From assembly GCF_022581195.2 (NCBI RefSeq), contig NC_061465.1, forward strand, positions 4,838,501 through 4,902,500: a DNA stretch of 64,000 nucleotides. The letters run 5' to 3'. The position numbers were made by a program, and so were the translations under genes. Under the pieces are notes generated by a model, which was given only the letters and a program-made list of their open reading frames with translations, did no database searches and had not been told where the DNA came from. This document shows, one piece after another, positions 8,950 through 21,245 of this stretch (positions are counted from its first letter, which is position 1; each line of letters begins with the position of its first letter). This DNA is from Helicoverpa zea. Lineage: Eukaryota; Arthropoda; Insecta; Lepidoptera; Noctuidae.

Positions 8950-11900
8950 AATAACAATAAAAAATGCTATATTTTATTTATTTTAATTACTACCTAACTC
9001 TTGTGTTGCCTAAATTAACACATCTAAACCGAAATTATAAGTCAAAATAAACCGTTAAAATCTAACTAATTAAACCGACCGCTAATTACTGGAGCACACT
9101 ATAATCAGATTGTGCCCAAACGCAGATACGTAATATAATTATTATTGGCGAGTGCATACGTGCTCTATCAATTTAGCTTCAATATTGACAACGAACATCG
9201 GTGGGCTATCCATCAATGTGCCAAGTTCCCCTTGGCGAGGGTGATAAAACAACCTTGATGCGAGAGCTTTTGTGAGTTCACAGAAAAAACAACCGTCAAT
9301 GAAAAAAAGAATATGGAGTGTACTTTCTATCATATAAATAAACATAGTTGACTAAAACTTAAAAGTCTTTAACAATTCAGTAAGCTTAGAATACCAATGT
9401 AGAATAAGACCCTCAAGAGAGGGAAAAAAGCTACAATTATTATTACTTAAATTAGCCCACATACAGTCTTGGTAAATGCCACAGAGTTGGCAGTTGCTGC
9501 TTAATTGTCTTTCAATAATTCTCCTCTAAATCTCCGATGAGTACTTGTTTACCCTTGCCAAAGTGCCAATATAGAAGTCAATTGTCTAGTTCAGAACTAT
9601 TTTAAAATAAAAAGAAATATGGTAGGTAACTTTGTATTTCTGTTCAAAAAACAAAGAAAATTATTTCTAAACCACTGTTATGAAAAGGTGAATGAAACCC
9701 ACACAAAGAGCCGTGCAAATTATAATTATGTAAAAACATCTTCGTTAAAAGCTTGCAGTGAAATCTTTAAGACATGGTCTAGCTATAATGAAATTATGTT
9801 TGCAATTCCAGTCACTTGTTTAAAGCAACGCCATTAAAATATTTAACAAGGTACAAAAAGCAGAGAATATTCTTTGCTTAGTAGAAATATTCAGACTTCT
9901 CAGGAGACCAGTGAAATGCTCAAGAAAATATTAAAGGAATTATTTAGAACTATGAAGCTTCGTGTTCAAAGTGAGATTTGATATAATTTTAATTAAATAA
10001 GCGTTGATTTTTATTTAATGGCGTATAAAACAAAATGGCCCTATCTGTTAAAAATGTTCAAATTAAGAACTAGGTACTTTTATTGTGCTGAAAAAAATAC
10101 AAAAAAATTGACTTTTGATACGTTAAAAGAAGATTATAAACCTATATAGAGTTCTTGATTTTCTCTGTAACCTTAGGATCGTATTACAGAATAGCATTTA
10201 CTGATATTGATTTATTATAAAGCCCTTATTACTGTTCTATTTACGCCAACATGTCAACGAAGGCCTACGCTTTCTAAATAGGAAGGTCTCGGTAATTATA
10301 ATCTCCTTTACAATAACGAGTAGGCTGACACAATCCACCCACATGTAAATTAGCAGGATTGTACTGAAGATTTGTCGTTCGTCGAATGTATTTCAAAATT
10401 CAAAATATACTTGGTATCTGCTGAGTTTATTTTTCTGATACGTTTCGCGTAGGTGTAGCTAATGTTATCTACATTCCACTACTAAATGTTGCCTTTAACA
10501 CCTGACTCCGATCTGAGGAATTCGTCATGATAAACTATGTTCGTCACCACATTCATCACAGAATTAAAGCTTTTCAAAAGTAAAGGATCAAAGAAGTAGG
10601 GTCCACCTATGTACCAGAGGCATTCTTTTCACAGCTGTTTCACAAAATTCGTCTATACTTTAGGTAGACATTTCTCAAGCAGTTTTAGGGACAGTTAATT
10701 CCTGCCGTTTATGACGTCATGCTTGAATCACAACATTAACATAAAACCAACCCCGTAAGGTCTGCCGTTACAATGAAAGCTTAGAATTTTTAATTTCAAA
10801 TTCCTGGACCCTCACATGAGCATGTAAAAACAACATTTTAATATTAAAGCTTCGTACAATCCAAAAATTCTACACAGTAGCTGAATCTCAACGTAGATAA
10901 TATCTCACTGAAACTCATTTGAAACTGGGTAATTAAAATCCTTTAGACGCGAAGCGAACTCCTAAGAGCTTCATTTTCAGTGTATTTTACTTTTAGAACA
11001 ATATCCTGGATGGGATATAAGATTAAACATTAAAAACAAAACTGCTACGAAAATGTTTGCTATCATAAACCGAGATAAGTACTACGCAGAAAAAACAGGA
11101 TAATCTTGCAGCCTTGGCTCAAAGAATTCAAATATAATATTGCTCCATATAATATTGAAGTGGTATCTACCCTTTCTATTACAAGTGTCTATATAAGTTA
11201 CGTCAAACTGGAGCGGTGCCTCATCACTCAAAGGAGATTAAACTTTTTCCTGCGCTGCAATTTATTGCAGCATTCAATAATTGGGCGTATGGGGTGCCAT
11301 AGGGGGATGTCTAGTCTCGCGTCTAGACGCCACGTTTATAAATAAAGAGAAACGTCAAAAACAAACGCAAAGTTCGGATTCGATAGCAACGTGACGCACC
11401 CCCGTAAATGTTCTTTTCCTGTAAAAGTTTCGGTGACAAATAAAAATGAATTTTGCTGAAATCATAACAAATCGCTGCGTCTGTCGCGGGCTTTATTTGT
11501 GCTATCTGTTTTCATTTTTACTGTAGAATGGAATTTAAACTTAATGGACTGGCTGGTGACTTGGCTGGTAGCACTTTCAATGTCTTTTATTGAATTTGTG
11601 TTGAGAGTGCCCGAAGGCACTCTTATCAGTCATCGTTTTGCGAATTTAGTTGGGCCTGGACCTATCGACTTTTTTTTGGTACTGTTTAAAAGGAGTGAAG
11701 ATGGTTTTAGTCTCGTAGGTTTTCTGTTAAAATATTTCGACTAGTTACCTACGATTTGTAGCAACGTTTTTCATATTTCTCTATTACCTAAATAGATTTA
11801 GATTTGTTTCTTAATAAAAAAATATTTAAAATTAGATCAAGTTTCTGTATTAAAAATACTTCAGTCGTTATAAAAATAGCTATAAAGTACGAACGAAATA

Positions 11901-12480
11901 AATTAAATTCTGTTGCTACGAAAATCCTGAAAAATGTTATAAAGCTTCCATTTTTATTACAAACAGCTCTTTATAAACCTAAAAGTAGCTTATAAAAAGT
12001 AATAAGTAATTTAAAGTATTAATTTACCTATTTATTATAACTTGAATATCGTTGAGTACCGTTCTGGCGGTCGGTCCTCGGTTCAAGTAGGTACTAAAAC
12101 TTTGAAAGCCCATTTCTCCGCTGAATTTAAACTTATTTTCCTCTGACATCATAATTGTGGTTATCATTCCGTAATTAAACAAATTCTCTTTAGTAAATTA
12201 AGTCCAATTTAATGCTTGGTAATTTTTAAATGATAAAATGTTTAGAATCAGAACTCTTTAATGGCATTAAAAAGAAAAAAATATGTCTGCAAACTCAACA
12301 GTAAAATAAATTGAACTTATAGTAACACATCAACCCAAAAGCGCGTACATAAACTCCAACAACATAATACCCGCTAAAAAAGCGACTACCAACATTTTTT
12401 AAATTACTCCAAAAAGGTACCTAAGCGAACTAACCCCACATGCATGATGAACAATGCTATAAATTATTGTAAACCCAACG
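8950..12480. other. Gene-free AT-rich stretch
   Basis: No coding exon or transposon that I can recognise. A minus-strand open frame at 9142-9345 has no domain or ATG-supported structure I can name. A short block at 11205-11345 is less AT-rich and contains the palindrome GCGTCTAGACGC and a small stem (GCTGCAA / TTGCAGC), but nothing identifies it. Confidence 0.4.
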
Positions 12481-12512
12481 TGGCCGGGACTCATATTAAT
12501 CTAATCGAGCCG

Positions 12513-12545
12513 TTGTTTGTCCGGGCAAGCCCACCGGACAAACAA
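12513..12545. repeat. Perfect 12-bp hairpin in a GC-rich block
   Basis: TTGTTTGTCCGG (12513-12524) and CCGGACAAACAA (12534-12545) are exact reverse complements around a 9-base loop. The surrounding 12478-12570 is more GC-rich than the neighbourhood. It could be a regulatory site, part of a MITE, or a structured transcript; no terminator or tRNA fold is evident. Confidence 0.5.
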
Positions 12546-13805
12546 GAGGGACCGGGATTATGACGTTACTCTAATTGACACCGTTATTTGGGTTGAAAAC
12601 CTAAACAACGCACCCCTGTTGCGTGATGATGCATCCTGATTAGAATCCGTTTTGGTTAAGCCGAAGCTGTTGAGTGTATTAGCAATATTGTGAGAAGTTT
12701 GCACGGGATCGGCCCGTAAAATAGGTGTGTCATTGTTTGTAATTTTGTTATGAGATAGACGCACCTTGTGGCTTAACTCGTTTATTTTTAAGCATAATGG
12801 TAATTATTAAAAATTATTTCGAAACAAAAACATCATTGTCATTCAAAATTATTTGGAGCACAACTACTTAACCCCCACAATTTATGAGCGCCCTACATTT
12901 CTAAATCCAAATGTATAATTGGATAGATTTATTACAAGTTTACGCTCATACATCACACACGACAACACAAATCCCACATTACGCGAATCGACATTAGTTT
13001 TCATTGCAAACCCTTGTAGTACCAGGCCCGCATGAAGTTAAGGAGAATCACCGTGACCACGCGATTATAAACATTCGGCAACGTTCGTGAGTTTCCGTGC
13101 CCCCACGAATCGGACGCAGATGGTCAAGCAATTGACCGGATCCATTTCTATGAACAAAATCTCACATAATACTCGAATATTGCCGCTGACAGATGTTGGA
13201 TAGTAAGCCTGCCTATTGGTAACTGTCGGTAAGTTTGTTTAACCAGCGGTACCTAAGTGATTAATATGTAAACGAGTAGATGTTGGCCTTATTTATTTAT
13301 GGCAAGGGAACGATAACTAATGAAAGGTACGTTTTATTACCGCAATAATTCGTTTCATTGAAGCTTTTACCTAAAATATCATTATCATTATTAGTTTACA
13401 TGCTGTATAATTTAATCGTTGGATGTAGTAGGATAAAAATGCAAATATCGACGTGATGATTTGTAAGCACGTAATAGCTGTAATAAATCAAAATTTTCTT
13501 TTGAATACAAAGCTCTAGTGAAACTTTACAAGAAAGATTGAAACTTGCTGAGAACGGAAACGTTGTTGTGGTTAAACTTTATAGATAACCTAACGTTGTT
13601 CCCTGAAAAGTTATCTGGATACAGTTTTTGTAGCTCAATCCTTGAACATGAACGAACATAGGATATAAACCTAAGGTATATACATAAATAGAACCCATAA
13701 TACCATGAAAGTAATTTATTGAACATCGCATATTAAATATGTAGGATTTTTTTTTCAAATCGAACTAAAATAGGGCTAAATGAAAATAAATCATCATTAA
13801 GCTTG

Positions 13806-14298
13806 TGGCACATTGTAGCAGCACGGCAACAGCACGGCAGCAGCACGGCGTCGCCTCGAATTAAGACTACGGCTACGGCGGACAGCGCGCTAACCACGCG
13901 CTGTCCGCTCGCCGTCGGCGCGCCGTCGGCGCGCCGGCCGCGCGCCGGCCGCGAGGTGTAAGCTTGCTGTCACCGCAAACTCAATATTATTTTAAGACGA
14001 TTATGATTGATGTTATGATTGAACACGACGCAATGACGTTGTTTCGCTGCCGGCTCGGAGTCGGCGCGCAATTAGCACGCCGTCGGCGCGCTGTACGCAT
14101 GAGGACCGCTCGCTTGCAGCACGCGGGCGGCGAGTCGAGTTGTGTGGAAGCGGCAAGCACGCTGACTGCTCGCCGTTGGCTTTTTTATATTGACATTACG
14201 AAATATCTTATAATATACACGATTTAATGCTCTAAATTGAATGACACCTTAAATGCTGGTGTGGAGCCATGCTGTTGCGGTGCCGCTATAATGTGCCA
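13806..14298. mobile_element. GC-rich MITE with long imperfect terminal inverted repeats
   Basis: The left end TGGCACATTGTAGCAGCACG (continuing GCAACAGCACGG) is matched in reverse complement by the right end, which reads TGGCACATTATAGCGGCACC (continuing GCAACAGCATGG). The 493-bp interior is unusually GC-rich, with repeated 11-bp units (GCCGTCGGCGC twice, then GCCGGCCGCGC twice) and further GTCGGCGCGC copies near 14060 and 14090. An open frame in the interior has no protein character. No transposase is present, so it would need an autonomous relative. No clear target duplication was found. Confidence 0.65.
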
Positions 14299-14932
14299 TA
14301 ACCTTTAATATTATATGCTTCAGTGTATCTGAAAAATAAAACGCATCGATAAATACAAATAATTTATTACTAAATGAATTTGTGCAAAAATCAAGCTGAT
14401 ATACAATGTTTTTAACTGCTCTGAATTTACAAATTAAATTAAGTATTTAGTTTCAAATTCGAGTTCAACTAATTGCTCGTTAGTGATGTTCCAAATCGAA
14501 CGTTTATAAATGATGCTAACGACCTTTGGCAATCAAAAGCTACATGTAAGATATAGATCTAACCACAGATTACAAATCTTTTGATTTCAAATCCCTTCGT
14601 TTTTGGTTCTACATACATGTGTTATGACTAATATAATAAATATAAGGGTGGTTTTACATTTGTTGTCTAGATACACAATAATATAAAGATTTATTAACAA
14701 AACAGTGAGAAATGCATCCGTGAATAACTTTTATAAAAAAAACGTACTAAATAAATTGGTCGGAAAAACATTGTTATTTATATAAAATATCCTACAAATT
14801 ACTAATTTCATATTTTCATATGTTAAGAGAGTAAACAGTGCGAGCCGCTGCATTTACTTATTGCTGTGTTATTCAAAAGAATATATAGAAAATTAACTTT
14901 ATATCAAACCTAACATTAAATCTCCTTCACCA

Positions 14933-15164
14933 TCATCATCCTCCGAGCCTTTTTCCCAATCCTGTTGGGGTCGGCTTCCAGTCTATCCGGATTCAGCTGA
15001 GTACCAGTGCTTTACAAGAAGCGACTGCCTATCTGACCTCCTCAACCCAGTTACCCGGGCAACCCGATACCCCTTGGTTAGACTGGTGTCAGACTTACTG
15101 GCTTCTGACTACCCGTAACGACTGCCAAGGATGTTCAATGACAGCCGGGACCTACCTACCTACC
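14933..15164 (-). mobile_element. Retroposon (SINE/LINE 3' end) with 16-bp target-site duplication
   Basis: On the minus strand this element ends in AACAGGATTGGGAAAAAGGC, TCGGAGGATGATGATGG, the ATG-rich tail of a moth LINE/SINE family. Its body includes GGGTTGCCCGGGTAACTGGG and GACTGGAAGCCGACCCCAAC. It is flanked by exact 16-bp copies of TAAATCTCCTTCACCA at 14917-14932 and 15165-15180, the mark of target-primed reverse transcription. The tRNA-like head seen in the relative at 51290-51572 is missing, so it is 5'-truncated or LINE-derived. It ends at its 5' side in a (TAGG)n-like run. Confidence 0.8.
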
Positions 15165-15180
15165 TAAATCTCCTTCACCA

Positions 15181-17622
15181 ATAAAATAAAAATAATTTAT
15201 GTAACCTAATTAAAATTACATCGGCCCAGTGCCGCCCCGGCCTAACACCTAATCCGTATCTAATCGTTACACGCTTTATGTCTCCGTGAATGGCCTTTGA
15301 CATGCTCTGTAATCCGTATACAATACGATTTCATAACCAACGTTTACCCGCTATAAATACATGGCCTTTCTAGCCTGTACGGTACGACACAATAAATTGT
15401 TCTGTTTAGCCGTGCCGATCAAGTAATGGCATTGGGGATAAGGATTGGGAATCGCGTTACTGTTGAAATAAAGTATTTAAAATACGACTGGTAAATGTTG
15501 GTAAAGAAAATCAGTGAATGAAAATGTGACTTATTTCTCCATAGTAAATCCGGTTGCATATCTATTGTGCTTCTAGCATGTTGTGCTTATAAAAAATTGT
15601 TAAATAGTCAAAAGGGTCATGTAACGTTTCTATAAGTCGTTTTTGAACACGAGTGGATACTATCGGGCTTTGATATATGAAAATGGATAACTAATACGGC
15701 TTTTAAAAGAACGTTGGAAGCAAAATTGGCAAAAGAGCAACTATGCTTTGCAAAAATGTACCAAAACAAACTATAAAACAAAGGTTGATCTTATGTATAC
15801 GCAAACAGCTAAGTGAAATATCAAGAAAGACAAATTAACTATTTACACAGGCTGGCAATCTTGAATTTTTCAAAAATAACTCTTGGAAGCAAGCAAATTA
15901 TGTCAGCGTTCATACAAATGACCGAAAGCGTTACGTTGTAAATAAATTATGTAAATCTAAGACATTCTCGGGAGATTTCATGTTTCGTAATGAATCCTTT
16001 ACACATAAAACCTACGTGCTCTTTAACTACAGTGAGTAATAAAACACGGGCCACATTTTTCCCAAAAAATAGGAATGAAGAAGGAAAAACGAACACACAG
16101 CGTCCTAAGGGATGTAGTTTGATGGGGTCACGTACGGAAACTTTTTCGGGTATTTAGTAAAAGGGCAGCTTTCACGATTTTTACTCAAATTGAATTATAT
16201 GACGCAGAAGTGCTTGAGACTCGAGAGCTTTTGACGGCCGCATTGGCAGTCACAAAAAACAGAAAAAGCTCTCGATTTTTTGGCTTATTCAACTTTGTGG
16301 AACATATTGGTACGCGACATCCAATTGTTGAAATTGTCCCCATGTCAAACGAAATGGGTAGTAGAGTCTAACGTTTACTAACTTTAAAACGAATGTTGTC
16401 CACAAAGTAGAAATTCCCCAAATAGAATTTAATTGGTACGTCGACAATGAGGTTCGGTGCAATTTATTTTTAGCAGCGCAACAATCTTACCGCTGAGGTG
16501 CGAAACAAAATGTAAAAGTTTACAACCCCTTTATTTGGCACGCAATAAAGTTTTACGATATAGCAATTACGTAACGCATAAGTTGACCCTACCGAGAACC
16601 TTGGTTACGAAAGTTTATAATTTAATTATAACACCCTGAGGAGTCGTTCGACTGAGCTCTCTGCATTTCAAACGTGGGTTTGGATTGTTGATAATATAAT
16701 GAAAATACAACTGTTTAGAATTCTAAAACAAAAGGACTTTTAATCAAGTTATTTGCAGAATAATTAATGCACGTATTTACAACTGCAGTAAAATACGTAA
16801 AATAAAAACTGACTACATGATCGTATTCTCAACTAGGTACGCACTGTCATGCTAATTAAACTCTTTGTTTAAATTATTTTACTGTTGTACCTATATAAAT
16901 CTTAAAAACGTCTTACACCTACCTGTATTTACTAATCTACTGATTTTCAAATTAATTCCGTAAACTTGTACCTAGTTTCATTTGGCCTATATTTCAATAG
17001 CCTAACATGTTTGAACACTTCAAGGAATTCTAATCGGCTAAGTTATTTAAAGATCAATGACAAAGTATTTTAGTTTGACTCTTTTGTGTTTTTGATTTTC
17101 AATTTATTAATTAAAACACCCTTCAATCAAGCCGTAAGCTTCTAAGACCGTGGCATTAATTTCAAAAGGTAGTCCACCCACTCAATAAGTTTCTAAACAG
17201 ATCATTTGAGCCGCTCCAAAGTATCAGATTTCGAAGTTAATTAAGGGAAATTTAAAATGTTATTACCCCTTGCTCCTAAAAGTATATCCGCTTTGAAACG
17301 CATTTCAGCTTAAAATTGTCTAGTACTTAGACTAATTCCTTTTAGCGCTATGAATCTCGCAAAGAGTCGAGACTGAAAAATCGTGGGGTATCATTTTCAT
17401 AACATCCAGTAATATGGATTAATTATTCATTTAAGTTAAAATCAAGTATAGAAAATTACTATTAAACTGGGTAACTACTTAAACTAGTTCATATCACCTC
17501 GATGCATTCCAATGCGGCAATTTAGCCAAATTGTCTAAACAAAGCAGACTGAGACATTGCAATCGATGTTTGGCACACTGCAATTACACATCAAACGTTC
17601 ATTAGACGAACGTAAACATAGC
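15181..17622. other. Gene-free AT-rich stretch
   Basis: No recognised exon, RNA gene or transposon. Scattered short open frames (for example 16457-16639) lack protein character. Confidence 0.4.
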
Positions 17623-17641
17623 TTAGGGCTGCTACACATTA

Positions 17642-18228
17642 TAGCCCAAGAGCGAGTGACTACCAGACATTCGTTATTTTAGAAAGGCTGAAACTTTGTG
17701 TGTGCCTGCCTTACAGTAGGTATGAACGATAGACTATTATGAAGTTTGACCGATGGTTGCTTCGGAAGATATAAAAAAAAAATACTTTATCTACTTAGCA
17801 ATTTTTTTTTGATAGTCGTATCCTCCCTTATGTATTTTTAAGATTATATCAATAAATACCACTTTTTATATGACAGCAATCGTTGATTTCATACAAGAGA
17901 AAAGACATAGGAAATCAAAGTCTGTTTAAAGGTTAGGTCATATCTTTTTTTCCACATGAAATAAACGATTGCTGTCATAGAAAAAGTGGTCTTTATTGAT
18001 GTCGTTTTAAATATAAACTAAGAGTATACTATATCTCTTTACTATAACATTACATTAAAGAGATATAAGTTGGTATAGGTTAGGTTAGGTTAATTTTAAA
18101 TATCTTCCAAAGCAACCGTCATTAAAACTTCGTAGTAGTCTATCGTACCTACTGTAAGGTAGATGCACACACAAAGTTTCAGTCTTTATAAAATTACGTA
18201 GGTCTGGCAGGCACTGTCTCTTGGGCTA
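17642..18228. mobile_element. Foldback element flanked by 19-bp direct repeats
   Basis: The element begins TAGCCCAAGAG and ends CTCTTGGGCTA. Its two halves are reverse complements over nearly their whole length: CTGAAACTTTGTGTGTGC near 17689 answers GCACACACAAAGTTTCAG near 18165, and ACTTTTTATATGACAGCAATCG answers CGATTGCTGTCATAGAAAAAGT near the centre. Immediately outside lie TTAGGGCTGCTACACATTA (17623-17641) and TTAGGGCTGCTTCACATTA (18229-18247), 18 of 19 identical. It encodes no protein and would be mobilised in trans. A TTA duplication alone would suit a Harbinger-type transposase; the 19-bp repeat is unusually long. Confidence 0.75.
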
Positions 18229-18249
18229 TTAGGGCTGCTTCACATTAGT

Positions 18250-21110
18250 TACTTAAGTTCGGCAACTGTTAGGGCTGTACGCAAATGGTCGCGTTCACTC
18301 TCGCGATGGCCACACAGCTGAGCCAACGAAGGGAGGAATGCTTTATTGCACTGCCGTTACTGTGTAAGGCTGAGGTACTTGTGTTGTTTCAGAAGTTTCA
18401 GTTTTTAAGAATGGTGAAAAACTTCACCTTACCTTCAAAATTCATTTGATCGATTAATTGGTATTTCTTAAATTAAAAGCTTTTGCAGTTTTAGTAGTTA
18501 TGTACTAAGTTACAAATAAAATTATGCTTAATTTTCTTCATCCTTGAGATATTGCCTATCAGGTAATACATTCAAAAGTTGCAATGCTTTTTACTATATA
18601 AATAACTATATAAATGACTTTTTAAGTTGAACTTACAAACCAGTGTAATGTTAGAAAGTACCGAACAATGATCTCTTATACTACTGCTCTTCACTAAACA
18701 CAGATGCATTTTTCATCTAGTTATCGAGCGTTGTATGCACTTGCCACTAAACTTGCTAAATAACCAGGCATTTTAGCGTAACACAGGATACGGCGTGTTA
18801 GAACTTTGAATACCTACCCGACCAGCTCTGAAACGCATTGTAAGCACTTACGGTGCATTAGAAGACGAAGTTATTAGTGCCTATAAAGTGTGCTCCCTGT
18901 TCGCTTAATGGAAAATGTCTGCAAGCGAGAGGTGTGCGTTATTGCTATTAGTAATTGTTCAGGAGTTTTCGGCGGTAAGAAATAAAATCGTTTTGGTTCG
19001 ACGGACGCTAATTTGACAGTGGAGAGATGTTTTTGTTTCTCGTGAAATTAGTTTGCCTTGCTTTGGTCAATACGTGACCATTATTTTAGGTAAATACGTG
19101 CTATTTTTTCCACACTAAAACATTAGGCTATGTGGATTGAAGCATTTATTTATTTTTACTATATAAAACAATTGTTTTATGAAACGTGCAGTATATCCAC
19201 ATACTTTACCTTAACTTTACTTTATCAAAAAGGTTCTGTAAGTTAATATAAAAAGAAAAGCCTTCAAAAAGGAACTACATTGTATTACCACCATAGAAAT
19301 TACAAAACTCTGTAATAACATTATACAATTTTCAAAGCAATATTTAATTTTATGGTGTGGAAAAAGCCCACCCTATGAAGGGCGCCCTTAGACAATGGTA
19401 TGATTTGTAACTCAAGGAGATATCATCTGAGAAGAAAATTCTCATCTACAAGCACCGTGTTTGGGCAGACATTATACGTTTTCTTTTTTATAATAGCTAG
19501 TGTTGTGCGTCGAGGCGTTTTTATTAACGTTATTTATGACGTTTCTTTTTGGTCGCGATTATCTTAAGCGATCTTTTTATGACGTTTATTTAGTAAATTA
19601 GGGTGGTACGAGGTGTTTTTGTGTTCATTTCATTTGTCGATATTTTGTGGCAGAGACATAATAAAAGTTGCCTGGAAGGTCCATCTGTTTTATTTTTATT
19701 ATTTATTTTAATGGACTCTACGGTCAGTTAATGGCTGTGTGTTATTATAAATCTAGGGGAGGGAAGGGGGAGGGGATTTCGCTGTTCGTGAAAGGTAATG
19801 GAAAGTTGTTTTATTTGCACGTGAAAGGTTGAAATTGTTCTTTTCATCTTTCCTATTACGAAGTGAAAATACGTGTGTAGGTTTTTAATTACAACCGCTC
19901 GGTATTTACTTTTATATTGTACTCGTTTGTACGTTTCAGAAGCATAATTATTTTAAAATACGTTTTTAACTTTTTTTGAATAACAACTTTAATGGTCTTG
20001 TTGCCCAAAATGATTTGATGCTACAAAGTCCTAAAACTTATACACAACACTTTATTTCTCTACATTTACATTACAAGCGAAAACTTTTGTGAATTTCCTT
20101 CGACGTTGTGGCACAACCGTCTCGGTACACGTTACGACAGTTAGTAATGAAATGCGAGGCAAACCATAGTCTTTGACAGTAACTACTTGTGTAGTTTGTT
20201 CACTTCTTTGATACCCAACACTACGCGTCTTGTGACGTCATCGCGCAGAACAGTTGAAAGAATGGAGATGGTGTTTTGTTTTTACGGAGGAATAAAGTTG
20301 CGAATGGTTTTTTGGTGAATAAGTTATAAGCTGTAATGTGTACATGGGTGGGTATCGAAAGAAACAATGTACTTACCTTATAGAAATCTCGCTATGGAAA
20401 GCCGGTTTTTGTAACTAAAAGAAAAACAAAGATTTTTGTGTGTGGCATAAAATATCAGCTAAGTCTATATTACTAATATTACTACAGAAGTTTTGCTGTT
20501 GTACAAGAGATCTACGCAATGGAAGCAAATGAAGGGTGATGACTAATTAGTGCAATTGCACAGAGTGCCCACCCGCCTGGCTAGCCACCATTACTCGTTC
20601 CCTTTCAACAATTGATATTTGTCACAGATTTTATCCAAATTGCGACCCTTTTACAACCATAAGGAACCCCAACTTAGCCGTATATAAATTCAAACCCTCA
20701 AATTCGTGCTAATATTTTGAGTGCGCCACGTGCGTCGATTGGTCACGCAGAACAAACTTCGTTGGTAATAGTGGACTGACCCGTGCGTACAGTCTGACCA
20801 CCCCATTGTATGGGTGTATTAAATATCCTATCTGAATGTATTTGTCGCCAGATGCACGCATACAGACGAAGCCATCGATGACAATTTGTATTAAGAATCA
20901 AGAAGTTGGGCAGTAAGAAAGTATAGCTACAAATTGAAGCAGTACTACAACATAAGTATTTCTTATTGGTAAAAAGTAAAGGGGTGGCAGAAAGGCGACT
21001 CAGACACATCAGAAAAAAGAAATCAGGCAGAAAATCTAAAATATAAGTTACTCGCACAGGTCAAGTGTAGACCTTCAAACGTCGGTTCACTTCATTACAC
21101 AAATGATAGT
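18250..21110. other. Gene-free stretch
   Basis: AT-rich DNA with no recognised gene. A minus-strand open frame of 104 codons (20743-21057) has no domain or repeat pattern I can identify and lies in low-complexity sequence. Confidence 0.4.
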
Positions 21111-21111
21111 C

Positions 21112-21245
21112 AACTATTTCAAAAGATTTTACAAGACACGTTCCATTTTCAAATACCGTCATCCAAGTCCTGTATACGCGAAAGCTGGACTAGTGTGCGT
21201 GCTGACCAACAAAGACAGGGAGATTCCCTTTCCACACACGCAAAA
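21112..21245. repeat. Left copy of a direct repeat flanking the 21.3-24.0 kb element
   Basis: From AACTATTTCAAAA to TTCCACACACGCAAAA, this 134-bp block is closely repeated in the same orientation at 24072-24193, including CTAGTGTGCGTGCTGACCA. Confidence 0.75.

Noticed and set aside
9142..9345. Minus-strand 67-codon frame containing SRLFYHPRQGELGTLMDSPP
   Set aside because: It lacks an ATG-led structure, splice support and a recognisable domain; possibly a decayed repeat.
13964..14227. Arginine-rich 87-codon plus-strand frame
   Set aside because: It lies wholly inside the GC-rich MITE; the Arg/Ala content is a composition effect.
18073..18091. GGTTAGGTTAGGTTA, resembling the insect telomere repeat TTAGG
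   Set aside because: Only about three units, inside a foldback element; too short for a telomeric or interstitial telomere claim.
20743..21057. Minus-strand 104-codon frame
   Set aside because: No domain, no signal or repeat pattern, AT-rich codons, no flanking splice structure.
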